From the NCBI RefSeq assembly GCF_011316935.1, contig NZ_WLYS01000009.1, positions 62,001 through 126,000 of the forward strand: a stretch of 64,000 nt of DNA. The letters are read 5' to 3'. Positions within the stretch are counted from its first letter, which is position 1. Each line of letters begins with the position of its first letter. Positions 44,582 to 53,433 of this stretch are shown here, one piece after another. A program made the translations under genes and the position numbers. The notes beneath the pieces are model-generated. The model saw only the letters and a list, made by a program, of their open reading frames with translations. It did not search any database and was not told where the DNA came from. Origin of the DNA: Sphingobacterium chungjuense. Its GTDB lineage: Bacteria; Bacteroidota; Bacteroidia; Sphingobacteriales; Sphingobacteriaceae.

Positions 44582-46912
44582 ATGAAATTGAAATTGCTAA
44601 GACCCAGTAGGTCTATCGCTTCCTTGAACGATATTGAAATTAATGATTTTTCTATAATTACCGGTATCAATGGTAGTGGGAAAACACATTTACTAAATGC
44701 GATCGAGGATGGCTCAATTGAAGTTGAGGGAGTTCCCTCTTCAGAGGTTATATACTACAACTACAATGACTTCACTATCGATTATAATCAAACGTCTAAT
44801 TCTATACCAAATCAAATGAGCGCTGCTAAACGACATTCGCAAAAAAATGGAAATAGCATCGTTCAGGGAATAATTAACCAACGTACACAAATTTTGAACA
44901 ACTTGTTGTTTTCAAATTTATCAGAGACAGACGTTCTGATACAATCTGTTTTAAGTCGTGGCTATAATATAAGTATTATAGAATGGTTACCTGATGAGAT
45001 AGAGAGTTATAAAAAATTCATTAAACTGCCTGTTGACAGTAAAGAGTACTGGAAGGATCTGGACTTATTTTCTGAAAAGATTAGAGTTATTCACGACACT
45101 TTTGACACATTTATACCTGCAATTGTAGAAGCTGGTAATAATATGGGGGAATATATAAAAAGATACTTTCGAAAAAATATAATACGCAGCTTAAACTATG
45201 ACCCTACAACAGTAGCATGGTCTGATAATGACATTCAGATATATAATGAACTTAAGTCACAAGATTCTCAATTTCAAATTTGGAACTATGAAGGAGTCTT
45301 ATCAAATAACTTTATAAGATTTATCTCAATATATGAGGATAACAAGACTCAATTTGTCGATTATATGAATGATGATCTGATAAAATTACGAGATGATTTA
45401 CTTGTTTTATTTGAGACTTTAAGAAATGAATTGCAAGTAAAATTAAACCCAGCATATCTCACTTTCATTAAAAACTACTCTGCGAACAATGATGTTTTCT
45501 ACAATCCACAATCAGATTCCGGCGCATTAGATTTAAATCAAATAGCTGAGGAGGAGAAACAGTATCAGATTACAAGAAATAAAAACACATTTAACAAGTT
45601 TTTGAGTAATGTAGAATCGCAAGATGTCATCTATTATAATGATGAAATTTTCACAGAACTCTATGGAGTTTCACCTGTACAGTTGTTAAATGAGGCTCTT
45701 GATAAATATGATTGCAACGGTTACGAATTTAGGTCTACAGAAATACCTAAGGAAATTGGCGTTAACTTCGATAATTATACCATTTCCCTCAGCCTATATC
45801 ACAAATCTAAAGGGTTTCCAACGGACTTGGGTTCGCTATCTTCTGGGGAAAAAACTCTACTTGCACTAACATTTTATATTTATAAATTACAATTCAAAAA
45901 GAAGGTAGTTTCTAACATACTTTTGTTGGATGAAATCGCTTCTTCCCTACATCCATCAATGTCTAAAAGACTAATTTCTGTTTTACATAATTTGTTTTTT
46001 AAAGAACTTGGAATAAAAATAATTCTGTCAACCCATTCACCATCTACAGTAGCTTTTGCACCTGCGGGATCGCTGTATATTATGAAGGGCGATGGAGAAG
46101 ATAGATTGCATGCCAGTAGTAAGGATGAAGCCTTGGATGAGCTAACGTTTGGAGTTCCGTCGTTCAGTATCAATTACGAAAATAGACGTCAAATTTTTGT
46201 AGAAAGCAAATATGATGTAGAGTATTATGAGAAGTTGTACCAAACTTTCAGAAAGGAACTGAACAATGAAATATCGTTGAATTTTATCGCGTCTGGAGAT
46301 GTACAACGTAATAAAAACGGTCAACCAAAATCCACTTGTGATCAGGTTATAACAATAACCGAATTACTGAGGGATTCTGGTAACAAGTTTATCTGGGGAA
46401 TTATAGATTGGGATTTAAATGTTAAGAGGCCTAAAAGTGAACACGTGAGAGTACTTGGCTGGGAAGAACGCTACAGTATTGAAAACTTCGTGCTAGACCC
46501 CCTGTTAATAGCAATACTTCTCATGACTGAAAAAATTAAAAAACCTGAGTTTTTTAATTTACCAGAAGATTTCAAGATTTACGACATCATTAGATGCTCG
46601 GATGGTGAGTTGGCTGCCATAATTGAAGTCATTTTAAAAATCATCAATGAAGAATTAAAGATTGACATAACTGATGAAATAGAATACAAAACATTTGGTG
46701 GTAAAAAATTAAAACTTCCCAAAGCATTTGTTGAATATAATGGTCATAAACTCGAAGAAAAATATTTAAAGGTTATTCCGGAACTTAATAAATTTAAAAG
46801 GGATGGAGAAGAAGCTTTAAAGTTAGCTGTACTTGATAAGGTTATCGATGTGTATACAGAATTGGTACCTATGGGATTGTTAAACATCTTGAAAGAAGTT
46901 CAAAAGGTTTGA
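44582..46912 (+). CDS. ABC/OLD-type ATPase with TOPRIM-like (DUF4435) C-terminal domain
   Basis: 776 residues, cytoplasmic. Walker A GINGSGKTHLL is near residues 28-38; a long helical insert (about 80-390) follows; the ABC signature LSSGEKTLLAL is near 417, Walker B NILLLDEIASSLHP near 446 and the H-loop STHSP near 483. From about 535, IFVESKYDVEYYEKLY, IIDWDLN near 606 and ERYSIENFVLDP near 630 give the Glu and DxD pattern of a TOPRIM nuclease, close to DUF4435/OLD proteins. This is the architecture of overcoming-lysogenisation-defect and Gabija GajA-type anti-phage nucleases. No UvrD-like helicase (GajB) is adjacent; the divergent partner is AbiH. Confidence 0.85.
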   Translation: MKLKLLRPSRSIASLNDIEINDFSIITGINGSGKTHLLNAIEDGSIEVEGVPSSEVIYYNYNDFTIDYNQTSNSIPNQMSAAKRHSQKNGNSIVQGIINQRTQILNNLLFSNLSETDVLIQSVLSRGYNISIIEWLPDEIESYKKFIKLPVDSKEYWKDLDLFSEKIRVIHDTFDTFIPAIVEAGNNMGEYIKRYFRKNIIRSLNYDPTTVAWSDNDIQIYNELKSQDSQFQIWNYEGVLSNNFIRFISIYEDNKTQFVDYMNDDLIKLRDDLLVLFETLRNELQVKLNPAYLTFIKNYSANNDVFYNPQSDSGALDLNQIAEEEKQYQITRNKNTFNKFLSNVESQDVIYYNDEIFTELYGVSPVQLLNEALDKYDCNGYEFRSTEIPKEIGVNFDNYTISLSLYHKSKGFPTDLGSLSSGEKTLLALTFYIYKLQFKKKVVSNILLLDEIASSLHPSMSKRLISVLHNLFFKELGIKIILSTHSPSTVAFAPAGSLYIMKGDGEDRLHASSKDEALDELTFGVPSFSINYENRRQIFVESKYDVEYYEKLYQTFRKELNNEISLNFIASGDVQRNKNGQPKSTCDQVITITELLRDSGNKFIWGIIDWDLNVKRPKSEHVRVLGWEERYSIENFVLDPLLIAILLMTEKIKKPEFFNLPEDFKIYDIIRCSDGELAAIIEVILKIINEELKIDITDEIEYKTFGGKKLKLPKAFVEYNGHKLEEKYLKVIPELNKFKRDGEEALKLAVLDKVIDVYTELVPMGLLNILKEVQKV

Positions 46913-47277
46913 TAAAACCATATAAGCTGTGAGAAACTGGATGAGTTCCACGGCCATACTTACTTAGCTATTAACCCAATTTATAAAGTGGAACGTAACA
47001 ATTTTTAAACCATCTGCCCCCCCTCAAAAAACCCAAAGGGCACAGCGCTGAACCGCTATGCAGAGCAGAGATTTTGGTATTGCAGGCCTACATAGGTAAT
47101 TGCTAGACATGTGAATGATACAAACTACCTGCAAGATGATGACAGCGCACCCCACTCCTATCCTTTGAGCATTTTAATAGTATCAATCGATATCGATGCA
47201 ACTCAAAAAAACAGGGAGAGAAAGCGGAATTGAGATATAAACGGGAGAAATCAGACGGATGCTCCGTGTAGTATATG
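46913..47277. other. Non-coding stretch after the defence pair
   Basis: No protein-like frame. It includes a C-run followed by an A-run near 47017-47035. An open - strand frame (47103-47402) lacks codon character. Probably a junction of transferred DNA. Confidence 0.4.
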
Positions 47278-47377
47278 CCAATAGGGCGAGCCTCAATGCT
47301 TTGCGTTGGTACCGTCAAGAACCGCCACAACCGAAGCTGTGGTCCCCCAAAGACTAACATGAGACTCGCCCTATTGG
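47278..47377. ncRNA. Foldable inverted-repeat element, possible structured RNA
   Basis: CCAATAGGGCGAG at 47278-47290 pairs perfectly with 47365-47377, and the stem continues across one mismatch (CTCA/TGAG) to 18 pairs. Inside, CTTTG/CAAAG (47299-47303 with 47348-47352) and the hairpin CCACA/TGTGG give a nested, branched fold of 100 bases. It could be a structured RNA, an IS end or a MITE-like repeat. No reverse transcriptase is nearby, which argues against a retron RNA. Confidence 0.4.
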
Positions 47378-47636
47378 ACAGGTATCTCTTCAAAGATAGC
47401 AAAATCCGATAGGAAGCGAGCTCACGATCAACTCAATGGGGAAATTTGACGGTTTCACGTTTGAGTGACATCGTAAAAAGCAGGAGGCCAAAGCCTCCAA
47501 CTAAGTTATCGCTATAATAATTAGTATGAATATAATAATAATTATAGGGAAATAAAATATTTTTAAAAGAATATTTAATGAAATTATCCTTCTCTAGAAT
47601 GGTAGAGGAACGTGAAAGCGCTAGATGCAAAGAAGA
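47378..47636. other. Non-coding stretch with a small hairpin
   Basis: GGAGGC-CAAA-GCCTCC (47483-47498), followed on the - strand by TGCTTTTTA, looks like an orphan terminator with no gene in front of it. The rest is AT-rich and holds nothing recognised. Confidence 0.4.
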
Positions 47637-47669
47637 GAGGCTGCCTGATTTATTCTATCAAGCAGCTTC
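47637..47669 (-). terminator. Terminator of the DoxX gene
   Basis: A 13-pair imperfect stem (GAAGCTGCTTGAT with ATCAGGCAGCCTC on the - strand) followed by TCTTCTTT, 16 bases past the stop. Confidence 0.6.
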
Positions 47670-47684
47670 ACCAAATATTTTCCG

Positions 47685-48062
47685 CTAGTTTTTGGCAAGA
47701 AGCTGCATAAAACGAGCACGATGATCGATGATCATCCAGATGTTGATCAATAAAAGAGGAAAAGCAATCGCTAACCCACTTGGCTCGAAGGTGTAGTTAT
47801 GCAACACAATACCGACCATAACCGGTAGTATCACAATGGCTCCAATAGCGCGGGTTCTCGGCAAAATGAATAGCAGACCGCCAATAATCTCCACCAAACC
47901 CACCAAAGGCATGACCCACTGTAGTTTTCCGATTGCTTGAAATATTTCTACCTGCTGCGGAGTTTGCTCCGGCATGGGCATGTAGTGTAGAAATTTATCC
48001 AGTCCCGCGTTGATAAATAGCAGACCGAACAATAAGCTGAGAATGAATTTTACGATTTTCAT
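47685..48062 (-). CDS. DoxX-family membrane protein
   Basis: 125 residues with four hydrophobic helices: ILSLLFGLLFINAGLDKFL near 7-25, WVMPLVGLVEIIGGLLFIL near 49-67, IGAIVILPVMVGIVLHNYT near 73-91 and LAIAFPLLLINIWMIIDHR near 97-115. Size and the NAGLDKF motif fit DoxX/DoxD-like proteins. These inner-membrane proteins have been linked to quinone or thiol redox reactions, but the role is mostly open. Single gene with an exact -7 box upstream. Confidence 0.85.
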   Translation of the reverse strand: MKIVKFILSLLFGLLFINAGLDKFLHYMPMPEQTPQQVEIFQAIGKLQWVMPLVGLVEIIGGLLFILPRTRAIGAIVILPVMVGIVLHNYTFEPSGLAIAFPLLLINIWMIIDHRARFMQLLAKN

Positions 48063-48091
48063 AATAATGGGGTTTATATGATTTTATAAAA

Positions 48092-48099
48092 CAAATGTA
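48092..48099 (-). promoter_or_regulatory. -7 box of the DoxX gene
   Basis: TACATTTG on the - strand matches TAnnTTTG exactly, 29 bases before the start codon. Confidence 0.55.
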
Positions 48100-48312
48100 G
48101 CATAGAAATCGAGAATTTTAATTTGCTATTGCATTTCTTGTCTTAAGACAGCTTTAGCACCTTCGGTTACACTACCGTGCGGGGTGGTCACTACGCGCCC
48201 ATGCTATATATTTAAGAACTTTTCTAAATAAGCCTTCGGTAAGCTCCCGTTTACGCAACTCTCTTATAGGAAGGCCGCAAAAATTGCTGTCACAACAATA
48301 CAAAATAACACG

Positions 48313-49368
48313 ATGAATAAGAGAACATCCCTTTTCCTATGTGCATGTGCCTTGCAAGGCGTGATCGCTTTCGGCCAAGAACAAGATATGCCCGATATGA
48401 ATTACGAGATTGCGCATACCCAGAAATTGCCCAACGAAGTATATCAACTTGTCTATAACCCGACCAATCATAAAGTCTATGTCGCCGGACCAAAAAAAGG
48501 ATTTAACCGCGAAGCCGAAAACTTTATCTACGAATTGGACGGCGGCGATCTACGTATCACCGACTCTATTTCTGTGGGCAAGAACCTGCCATTTGGCATT
48601 GCGCTCAACAACAAAACGCAAACGCTCTATGTCGGTCATTCCCTACAAAACGCCATCAGCGCCATCGATATCCAATCCAAAAAACAAACCCTGATCCCAA
48701 GTGCGCACGCCAAATCCAAAATCCGCGAACTGGTGGTCGATGAGAACACCAACAAAATCTACGTGTCGGATCACGGCAACCCGTCCATCTGGCAAGTAGA
48801 TGGCAACACCAACACGCATGAAAAATCCTTGAGCCATGATAAGGCCTATTTGCTGGGCTTGAATGTAGATAGCCAAAGGCAAAAAGTGTATGGCACCGAC
48901 GGACAAGATATGAAAGGGAATATCTTGGTATTCAATTCCGCGACTGGCGAAATGGAAAAAAGCTTCCAAACCTGGTCGTACTGCCCGATGAATATCGCGC
49001 TGGACTTGAAAGCAAATCGCCTATTCGTGAGCCAATCCAACGATAATAATATCACCGTGGTAGACGGAAATACCGGAAACATCGTAGACAAAGTGTATTT
49101 GGGATATGACAGCTCGCCGATCGGTTTGGCGTACGACGCCGCGAATGAATTGATCTATACCGCCAATCGCTCGAAACAAGAAGTGGCCATTATCGATGCC
49201 AAAACCTACAAAGTGATCGAGCGCATCCCGACCGAAGGATTGCCAAACACCATTAGCTTGGATCAAAAGACCGGTACGATCTACGTGACCAACAAAGAGG
49301 CCGGAAGAAACGGCGATCCGGTAGAGAATGGCAACACCGTCATGAAAATAAACTATAAAAGAGGATAG
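48313..49368 (+). CDS. YncE-like secreted beta-propeller protein
   Basis: 351 residues with a signal peptide ending VIAFGQ (about residue 22). The body repeats a propeller blade pattern: KVYVAGPKKG, TLYVGHSLQNAISAIDI, KIYVSDHGNPSIWQVDGNTN, LFVSQSNDNNITVVDGNTGN, LIYTANRSKQEVAIIDAKTY and TIYVTNKEAG. This matches YncE/PQQ-type seven-bladed propellers. Such proteins in Bacteroidota often accompany TonB receptors for iron or other metals; an outer-membrane barrel gene follows after 105 bases. No catalytic residues identified. Confidence 0.82.
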   Translation: MNKRTSLFLCACALQGVIAFGQEQDMPDMNYEIAHTQKLPNEVYQLVYNPTNHKVYVAGPKKGFNREAENFIYELDGGDLRITDSISVGKNLPFGIALNNKTQTLYVGHSLQNAISAIDIQSKKQTLIPSAHAKSKIRELVVDENTNKIYVSDHGNPSIWQVDGNTNTHEKSLSHDKAYLLGLNVDSQRQKVYGTDGQDMKGNILVFNSATGEMEKSFQTWSYCPMNIALDLKANRLFVSQSNDNNITVVDGNTGNIVDKVYLGYDSSPIGLAYDAANELIYTANRSKQEVAIIDAKTYKVIERIPTEGLPNTISLDQKTGTIYVTNKEAGRNGDPVENGNTVMKINYKRG

Positions 49369-49473
49369 CATCGCTATCATCTCCACACCGACAAACTATA
49401 CATCCAAACCATACATCACCGATATCGTCCTTTGCCTCCTTCGCGGAGGCAGAGGATCATATCATGCCGCGAC

Positions 49474-51834
49474 ATGACTTTACAAACACGATTACTCTTC
49501 TTTCTTTTTCTACTTTTAAGCGCCAATGTGTACGCGCAAACCAGCATCAAAGGGCGCGTATTATCTGCTGATGGCACACCACAATCGGATGTTTCCATTA
49601 TGCTGCTGCGCTCGCCGGATAGCACATTAGTAAGTTCGCAGAAAACAAATGCGGAAGGCGCATATCAACTTCAAATCACGCAAAAAGGCACATTTGTCGT
49701 ACGTGTGCAGGCATTAGGCTTCGCCGAATATGTATCGACCGAAATGATGCTGACAGCAGGCGAACAGCGCCTGCTGGATGATATCTATCTGCATGGCGAC
49801 CTCACCGAAATCGCCGCCGTATCCGTCAGCGGACGGCAGCCTGCCATTCGCCAATATGCCGATAAACTGGTCGTCGATGTAGAAGGATCGGTATTGAGCG
49901 AGGGAAATAATGCGCTGGAATTGTTGGAGAAAACACCGGGAATCGTGTCCGACGGCAAAGGTAATTTTTCGATTCAAGGCCGTGCCGGTGCCAATGTGCG
50001 CATTGACGGACGCGAAACCTACCTGACTGGAGCGCAATTGGCCAGCATGCTGCGCGGTATGCAAGCGGCTGATGTGGCCAAACTGGAATTGATGAGCAAT
50101 CCTTCGGCGCGTGAAGATGCGGCCGGAACGGCGGGCATCATCAACATCGTGACCAAGCGCAACAAACGTAGCGGTTTTGGAGGCGATGTATTTGTGCGTG
50201 GTTCGCAGAGCAGACGATCGCAAGGAACGGTTGGCGGTGGCATCCATTACAAAGTAAATGGTTGGAATATGTATGCCAATGGATCCATTGGCCGCGAACA
50301 ATCGGAAGATAGCACCTTGGTGGAGCGTCAGTTTTTCAACAATGGCGTATTGCAGACCTTGCAGAAGCAAAAGGAAACGAAAGAACTGGATCCGGGCAAG
50401 TTCCATAGCTTGCGCACGGGCGCGAGTTACGAATTTAACGATGGCGGTGTGCTCGATGCCAGCTTCCACTGGATGCGCGGGCGCTTCATCAGCAAATCGC
50501 TGATCGATATGGTCACGAGCAACGCGACAGGCAGCACCACGCAAACGGCGACGACGAACAATCAGTTTGACGAAACATTCAACAACCTCACCTTCAACAT
50601 CAACTACGTGAATAAATACGAAGGCGAAGATCACTTTTTGAAAATCAACTTCGATTATGCCCCGCATACCAATGCGTATAACAATAGCTTTCGCACGGAT
50701 ATCGCCAATCTGCAAACGAATACCAACAGCACCACGGCGCGCACGAACGTGCAAGATCTGAGTAACACGACTTATGCTGCCCGATTGGATTACAGCAAGC
50801 CATTCAGCGATCTGGCCAAGCTCGAATTAGGCTGGAAAGCGACTTATTTTTTTATCAATAATGATGTGCGCAATGATACGTTGAGCGCAAATAGTTGGCT
50901 GCGGGATGCTAACACCTCCAATCAATTCCAATACACGCAGCATATTCAAGCGGCTTATGCGATGTATTCTGGAAAATTCAACCGTTTCGAATATCAGGCT
51001 GGTCTGCGCGGAGAGTATACGTTTATCAAGGCGAATCAGGTCACACTGAACGACATCAGCCAACAGCGCTATTTTGATTTATTCCCGAACGGGTTCTTAT
51101 TATACAATATCAATGATGCAAATACCATCCGTGGTTCATTCAGCAGCCGGATTGAGCGCCCAGGCGATCATGACATCAATGCTTTCCGTATTTACGAAGA
51201 TGCCTTTACCTATTCGGAAGGAAATCCAGAACTAAAACCCGAGCGCAGCTATATCGGTGAGATTGGGCACGGCTATAAAAATGCGCTATTCACCACGGTG
51301 AGCATGAGCTATGGCTACGATGTAATTAACTGGATCTCGCGCGTGGGCAGCAATCCGGGCGAAAATCTGACGCGCCCAGCCAATATTGGCGATTTTAAAA
51401 ACTACAGCGCCAGCGTGATGTATAACAACACCTTTTTCCCGTGGTGGACGGGCAGCCATTACCTCAACGCTTTTCACAACAATTATCATGGCGAGATCGA
51501 CGGCGTGATTCTGGATTCGGAAGGTTCAAGCTGGTCGGCAAACAGCCGCCACACGCTACATCTCAAATGGGGATTACGTGCCGAAGTCGCTGGCTATTAC
51601 AATTCGGGTGTCACGACCGGTGCCATGCGTACCGATCAGCGGTATGGCGTGGATCTCGCGGCGGAGAAAAAAATGCTGAACGATCGCGCGATGTTGAAAC
51701 TCGCGGTAACGGGGTTGATCCGCAATGGCAATCCACAATTTACCAGCACGTATGGTGACTTGGTGATTTGGCAATCGGCCTTCCCCGATAATCGAAAGGT
51801 GATGCTATCGCTGAGCTATCGATTTGGAGAATAG
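49474..51834 (+). CDS. Outer-membrane TonB-dependent receptor-like barrel (OMP_b-brl_3)
   Basis: 786 residues from the Met at 49474, where the signal peptide MTLQTRLLFFLFLLLSANVY begins; the frame to 49432 adds 14 non-signal residues. Order: CarboxypepD_reg-like about 20-100 (TSIKGRVLSADGTPQSDVSI), a plug-like domain with NALELLEKTPGIVSDGKGNF and GTAGIINIVTKRNK, then a barrel with the family segment FSSRIERPGDHDINAFRIYE and end KVMLSLSYRFGE. This is the OMP_b-brl_3 type, distinct from SusC. No STN domain. The ligand is unknown; the propeller gene is upstream and a Fur-like gene lies 35 bases downstream. Confidence 0.88.
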   Translation: MTLQTRLLFFLFLLLSANVYAQTSIKGRVLSADGTPQSDVSIMLLRSPDSTLVSSQKTNAEGAYQLQITQKGTFVVRVQALGFAEYVSTEMMLTAGEQRLLDDIYLHGDLTEIAAVSVSGRQPAIRQYADKLVVDVEGSVLSEGNNALELLEKTPGIVSDGKGNFSIQGRAGANVRIDGRETYLTGAQLASMLRGMQAADVAKLELMSNPSAREDAAGTAGIINIVTKRNKRSGFGGDVFVRGSQSRRSQGTVGGGIHYKVNGWNMYANGSIGREQSEDSTLVERQFFNNGVLQTLQKQKETKELDPGKFHSLRTGASYEFNDGGVLDASFHWMRGRFISKSLIDMVTSNATGSTTQTATTNNQFDETFNNLTFNINYVNKYEGEDHFLKINFDYAPHTNAYNNSFRTDIANLQTNTNSTTARTNVQDLSNTTYAARLDYSKPFSDLAKLELGWKATYFFINNDVRNDTLSANSWLRDANTSNQFQYTQHIQAAYAMYSGKFNRFEYQAGLRGEYTFIKANQVTLNDISQQRYFDLFPNGFLLYNINDANTIRGSFSSRIERPGDHDINAFRIYEDAFTYSEGNPELKPERSYIGEIGHGYKNALFTTVSMSYGYDVINWISRVGSNPGENLTRPANIGDFKNYSASVMYNNTFFPWWTGSHYLNAFHNNYHGEIDGVILDSEGSSWSANSRHTLHLKWGLRAEVAGYYNSGVTTGAMRTDQRYGVDLAAEKKMLNDRAMLKLAVTGLIRNGNPQFTSTYGDLVIWQSAFPDNRKVMLSLSYRFGE

Positions 51835-51869
51835 AACCGTTTTTTAAACAGTATTTAAATGATTTTAGA

Positions 51870-52088
51870 ATGGGATTTACGAAAACACAACAAGCGATCA
51901 TGGATTTGTTGCACAAGCAACGCAAGGCCTTATGTGCCGACGATATTTTTCTGCAACTGAATCCCGGTAAGAAGTGCTACAGCTACGCGGCTATCTACAA
52001 TAACATCAACCAGCTGTGCCGAGAAGGCATATTGACTGCCGAAAAACCAGATGAAGAACGTCGTAGAGCAATAAAAATCAGCGTTTAA
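51870..52088 (+). CDS. Fur-like winged-helix protein lacking the metal/dimer domain
   Basis: 72 residues: KTQQAIMDLLHKQRKALCAD then DIFLQL and SYAAIYNNINQLCREGILTA reproduce the DNA-binding half of Fur-family repressors (helix-turn-helix with recognition helix SYAAIYNNI and a short wing). A normal Fur has about 130-150 residues with a C-terminal metal-binding dimerisation domain; here the frame stops right after the wing (RRRAIKISV). It starts 35 bases after the barrel gene and lies ahead of a sigma/anti-sigma uptake cluster. It may be a monomeric DNA-binding modulator or a natural truncation. Confidence 0.65.
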   Translation: MGFTKTQQAIMDLLHKQRKALCADDIFLQLNPGKKCYSYAAIYNNINQLCREGILTAEKPDEERRRAIKISV

Positions 52089-52136
52089 AATAATAACAGA
52101 TTATATGAAAATATTATTTATAACAAATCTAAATAA

Positions 52137-52673
52137 GTGTATATTTGCGATGCTTTGGAAGAACATCTGCCTTTATTACAAATTACATCTGCCTCATTCA
52201 AACAATTGTTTGAGCGATACTGGAAGCGTTTGTTCGCTTTTGCGGTGAAGATGACAGCGGATGAGGAAGATGCGAAAGAGATTGTGCAGGAGATTTTCAA
52301 GTCCTTGTGGGAACGGCGCGAAAACCTGAACATTCAAGATGTGGAACGCTATTTATTGCGCTCCGTCAAACTGAAAACCATGGAATACATGCGCAACAAA
52401 TCGACCAAGCAACGGCACCACGACATCATCCTGAGCACCACAAAGATCGATTACGAAGATCAGCAAGTGCACGTCAAGGAACTCAACCACAAGGTCAACA
52501 ACTTGGTGGAATCCTTACCAAAGCAATGCAAAAACGTGTTTAAGATGAGCCGCGAAGAAGGGATGACGAACAAAGAGATCGCACACATGCTGCTCATCTC
52601 GGAACGCGCCGTAGAATACCATATCAGTAAAGCATTGAGCACACTAAAAATGGGACTGTATCCGGTAGAATAA
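52137..52673 (+). CDS. ECF sigma factor
   Basis: Up to 178 residues. Region 2 is FKQLFERYWKRLFAFAVKMT with DAKEIVQEIFKSLWERRENL; region 4 is LPKQCKNVFKMSREEGMTNK and ERAVEYHISKALSTLKMG. There is no ATG: candidates are GTG 52137 and TTG 52155, and the exact -7 box at 52140-52147 favours the second, so the true start is uncertain. The anti-sigma gene follows with its own -7 box. By position it should control the DUF4374/TonB receptor cluster downstream. Confidence 0.85.
   Translation: MYICDALEEHLPLLQITSASFKQLFERYWKRLFAFAVKMTADEEDAKEIVQEIFKSLWERRENLNIQDVERYLLRSVKLKTMEYMRNKSTKQRHHDIILSTTKIDYEDQQVHVKELNHKVNNLVESLPKQCKNVFKMSREEGMTNKEIAHMLLISERAVEYHISKALSTLKMGLYPVE
52140..52147 (+). promoter_or_regulatory. 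-7 box near the second ECF sigma gene
   Basis: TATATTTG is an exact -7 box, but it lies inside the first codons of the longest sigma frame (GTG at 52137). If used, translation must start further down, for example at TTG 52155. Confidence 0.5.
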
Positions 52674-52701
52674 GAACTACCTACAGCTCACAATTATGTA
52701 T

Positions 52702-52709
52702 TATCTTTG
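52702..52709 (+). promoter_or_regulatory. -7 box deciding the anti-sigma start
   Basis: TATCTTTG, exact match, sits just downstream of the ATG at 52696 and 13 bases before the ATG at 52723. The spacing mirrors that of the first sigma gene (box to ATG 11 bases), so 52723 is the better start. Confidence 0.6.
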
Positions 52710-52722
52710 CAATAAAGAAGAG

Positions 52723-53430
52723 ATGAAGATAACCAAAGAATTACTAGAACGTTACGAACTTGGGCAATGTACCGAGGCGGAAGCGGCTGCCGTAAGCCTT
52801 TGGTTGGATAGTACTTCTTTATCGCTGGATGATGATGACGAGCTAGAGACAGGTATAGCGGACGACGCTATGGACGATCTGCTGATCGAGCAGGAAATGT
52901 GGCAGCACATATCGGCATATATGCAGGAAATGGCTGACAAGAGCAATACCCCTGAACGAACTGAAAATAACATCGTCTTCAAACCGGCTAAAAACAACGA
53001 TCCAACCGTAAAATTTGCGGCGTTTATCGCCATCGCGGCTTCGCTATTGATTATCTTAGGAATGGGCTGGTGGTTCTACCCTACTACTGCGGATAAAGAA
53101 CATTTCTTCAACGCCAGCAACTCGGACAAAGCGGTCATGCTGTGGGAAGAAGATTCCTTCGAATTCACACTCAGCAAAAACAGTTCGGCCAGCATCAACC
53201 TACAATCTGGCAATATGGATGTTTCGGGCGATGTGCTATTCAGCCCGAAAAAAGACTTTAAGCTATTCGACAAGCACAATAATACCTCGCTGGACTTTCG
53301 GCAGGGAGAAGTATATTTTATCTCTACCGATCCTGATACCAGCGAACTGGTCGTCTATTCTAAATCACAGTTAGAGTATTTACCACCTATTTTACGAAAA
53401 CACATCCGAAAGCAGTTTCACCTTACCTAA
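52723..53430 (+). CDS. Short FecR-like anti-sigma factor
   Basis: 235 residues from the Met at 52723 (MKITKELLERYELGQCTEAE). The N-terminal cytoplasmic part has the LLERYxxGxCTEAE pattern of Bacteroidota anti-sigma factors. One transmembrane helix lies near residues 103-122 (FAAFIAIAASLLIILGMGWW). The periplasmic part has only a reduced FecR-like sandwich (FEFTLSKNSSASINLQSGNM, LDFRQGEVYFISTDPDTSE) and no DUF4974-like end. At about 100 residues fewer than the FecR at 20523 it is a minimal version. It ends 3 bases before the DUF4374 gene, so that cluster is probably co-transcribed. Confidence 0.78.
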   Translation: MKITKELLERYELGQCTEAEAAAVSLWLDSTSLSLDDDDELETGIADDAMDDLLIEQEMWQHISAYMQEMADKSNTPERTENNIVFKPAKNNDPTVKFAAFIAIAASLLIILGMGWWFYPTTADKEHFFNASNSDKAVMLWEEDSFEFTLSKNSSASINLQSGNMDVSGDVLFSPKKDFKLFDKHNNTSLDFRQGEVYFISTDPDTSELVVYSKSQLEYLPPILRKHIRKQFHLT

Positions 53431-53433
53431 TCT

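Noticed and set aside
44582-46912. Gabija GajA gene
   Set aside because: ATPase plus TOPRIM fits, but no GajB-type helicase follows; the nearest partner is AbiH. Named only as a related architecture.
47278-47377. Retron msr-msd RNA
   Set aside because: Inverted flanks and nested fold invite the idea, but no reverse transcriptase is encoded nearby.
47103-47402. 99-residue open frame on the - strand
   Set aside because: Spans the foldable inverted repeat; the translation has no family features, so it is better explained as repeat or RNA sequence.
49714-50754. 346-residue open frame on the - strand
   Set aside because: Antisense shadow of the outer-membrane barrel gene, Arg/His/Ile-rich with no recognisable fold.
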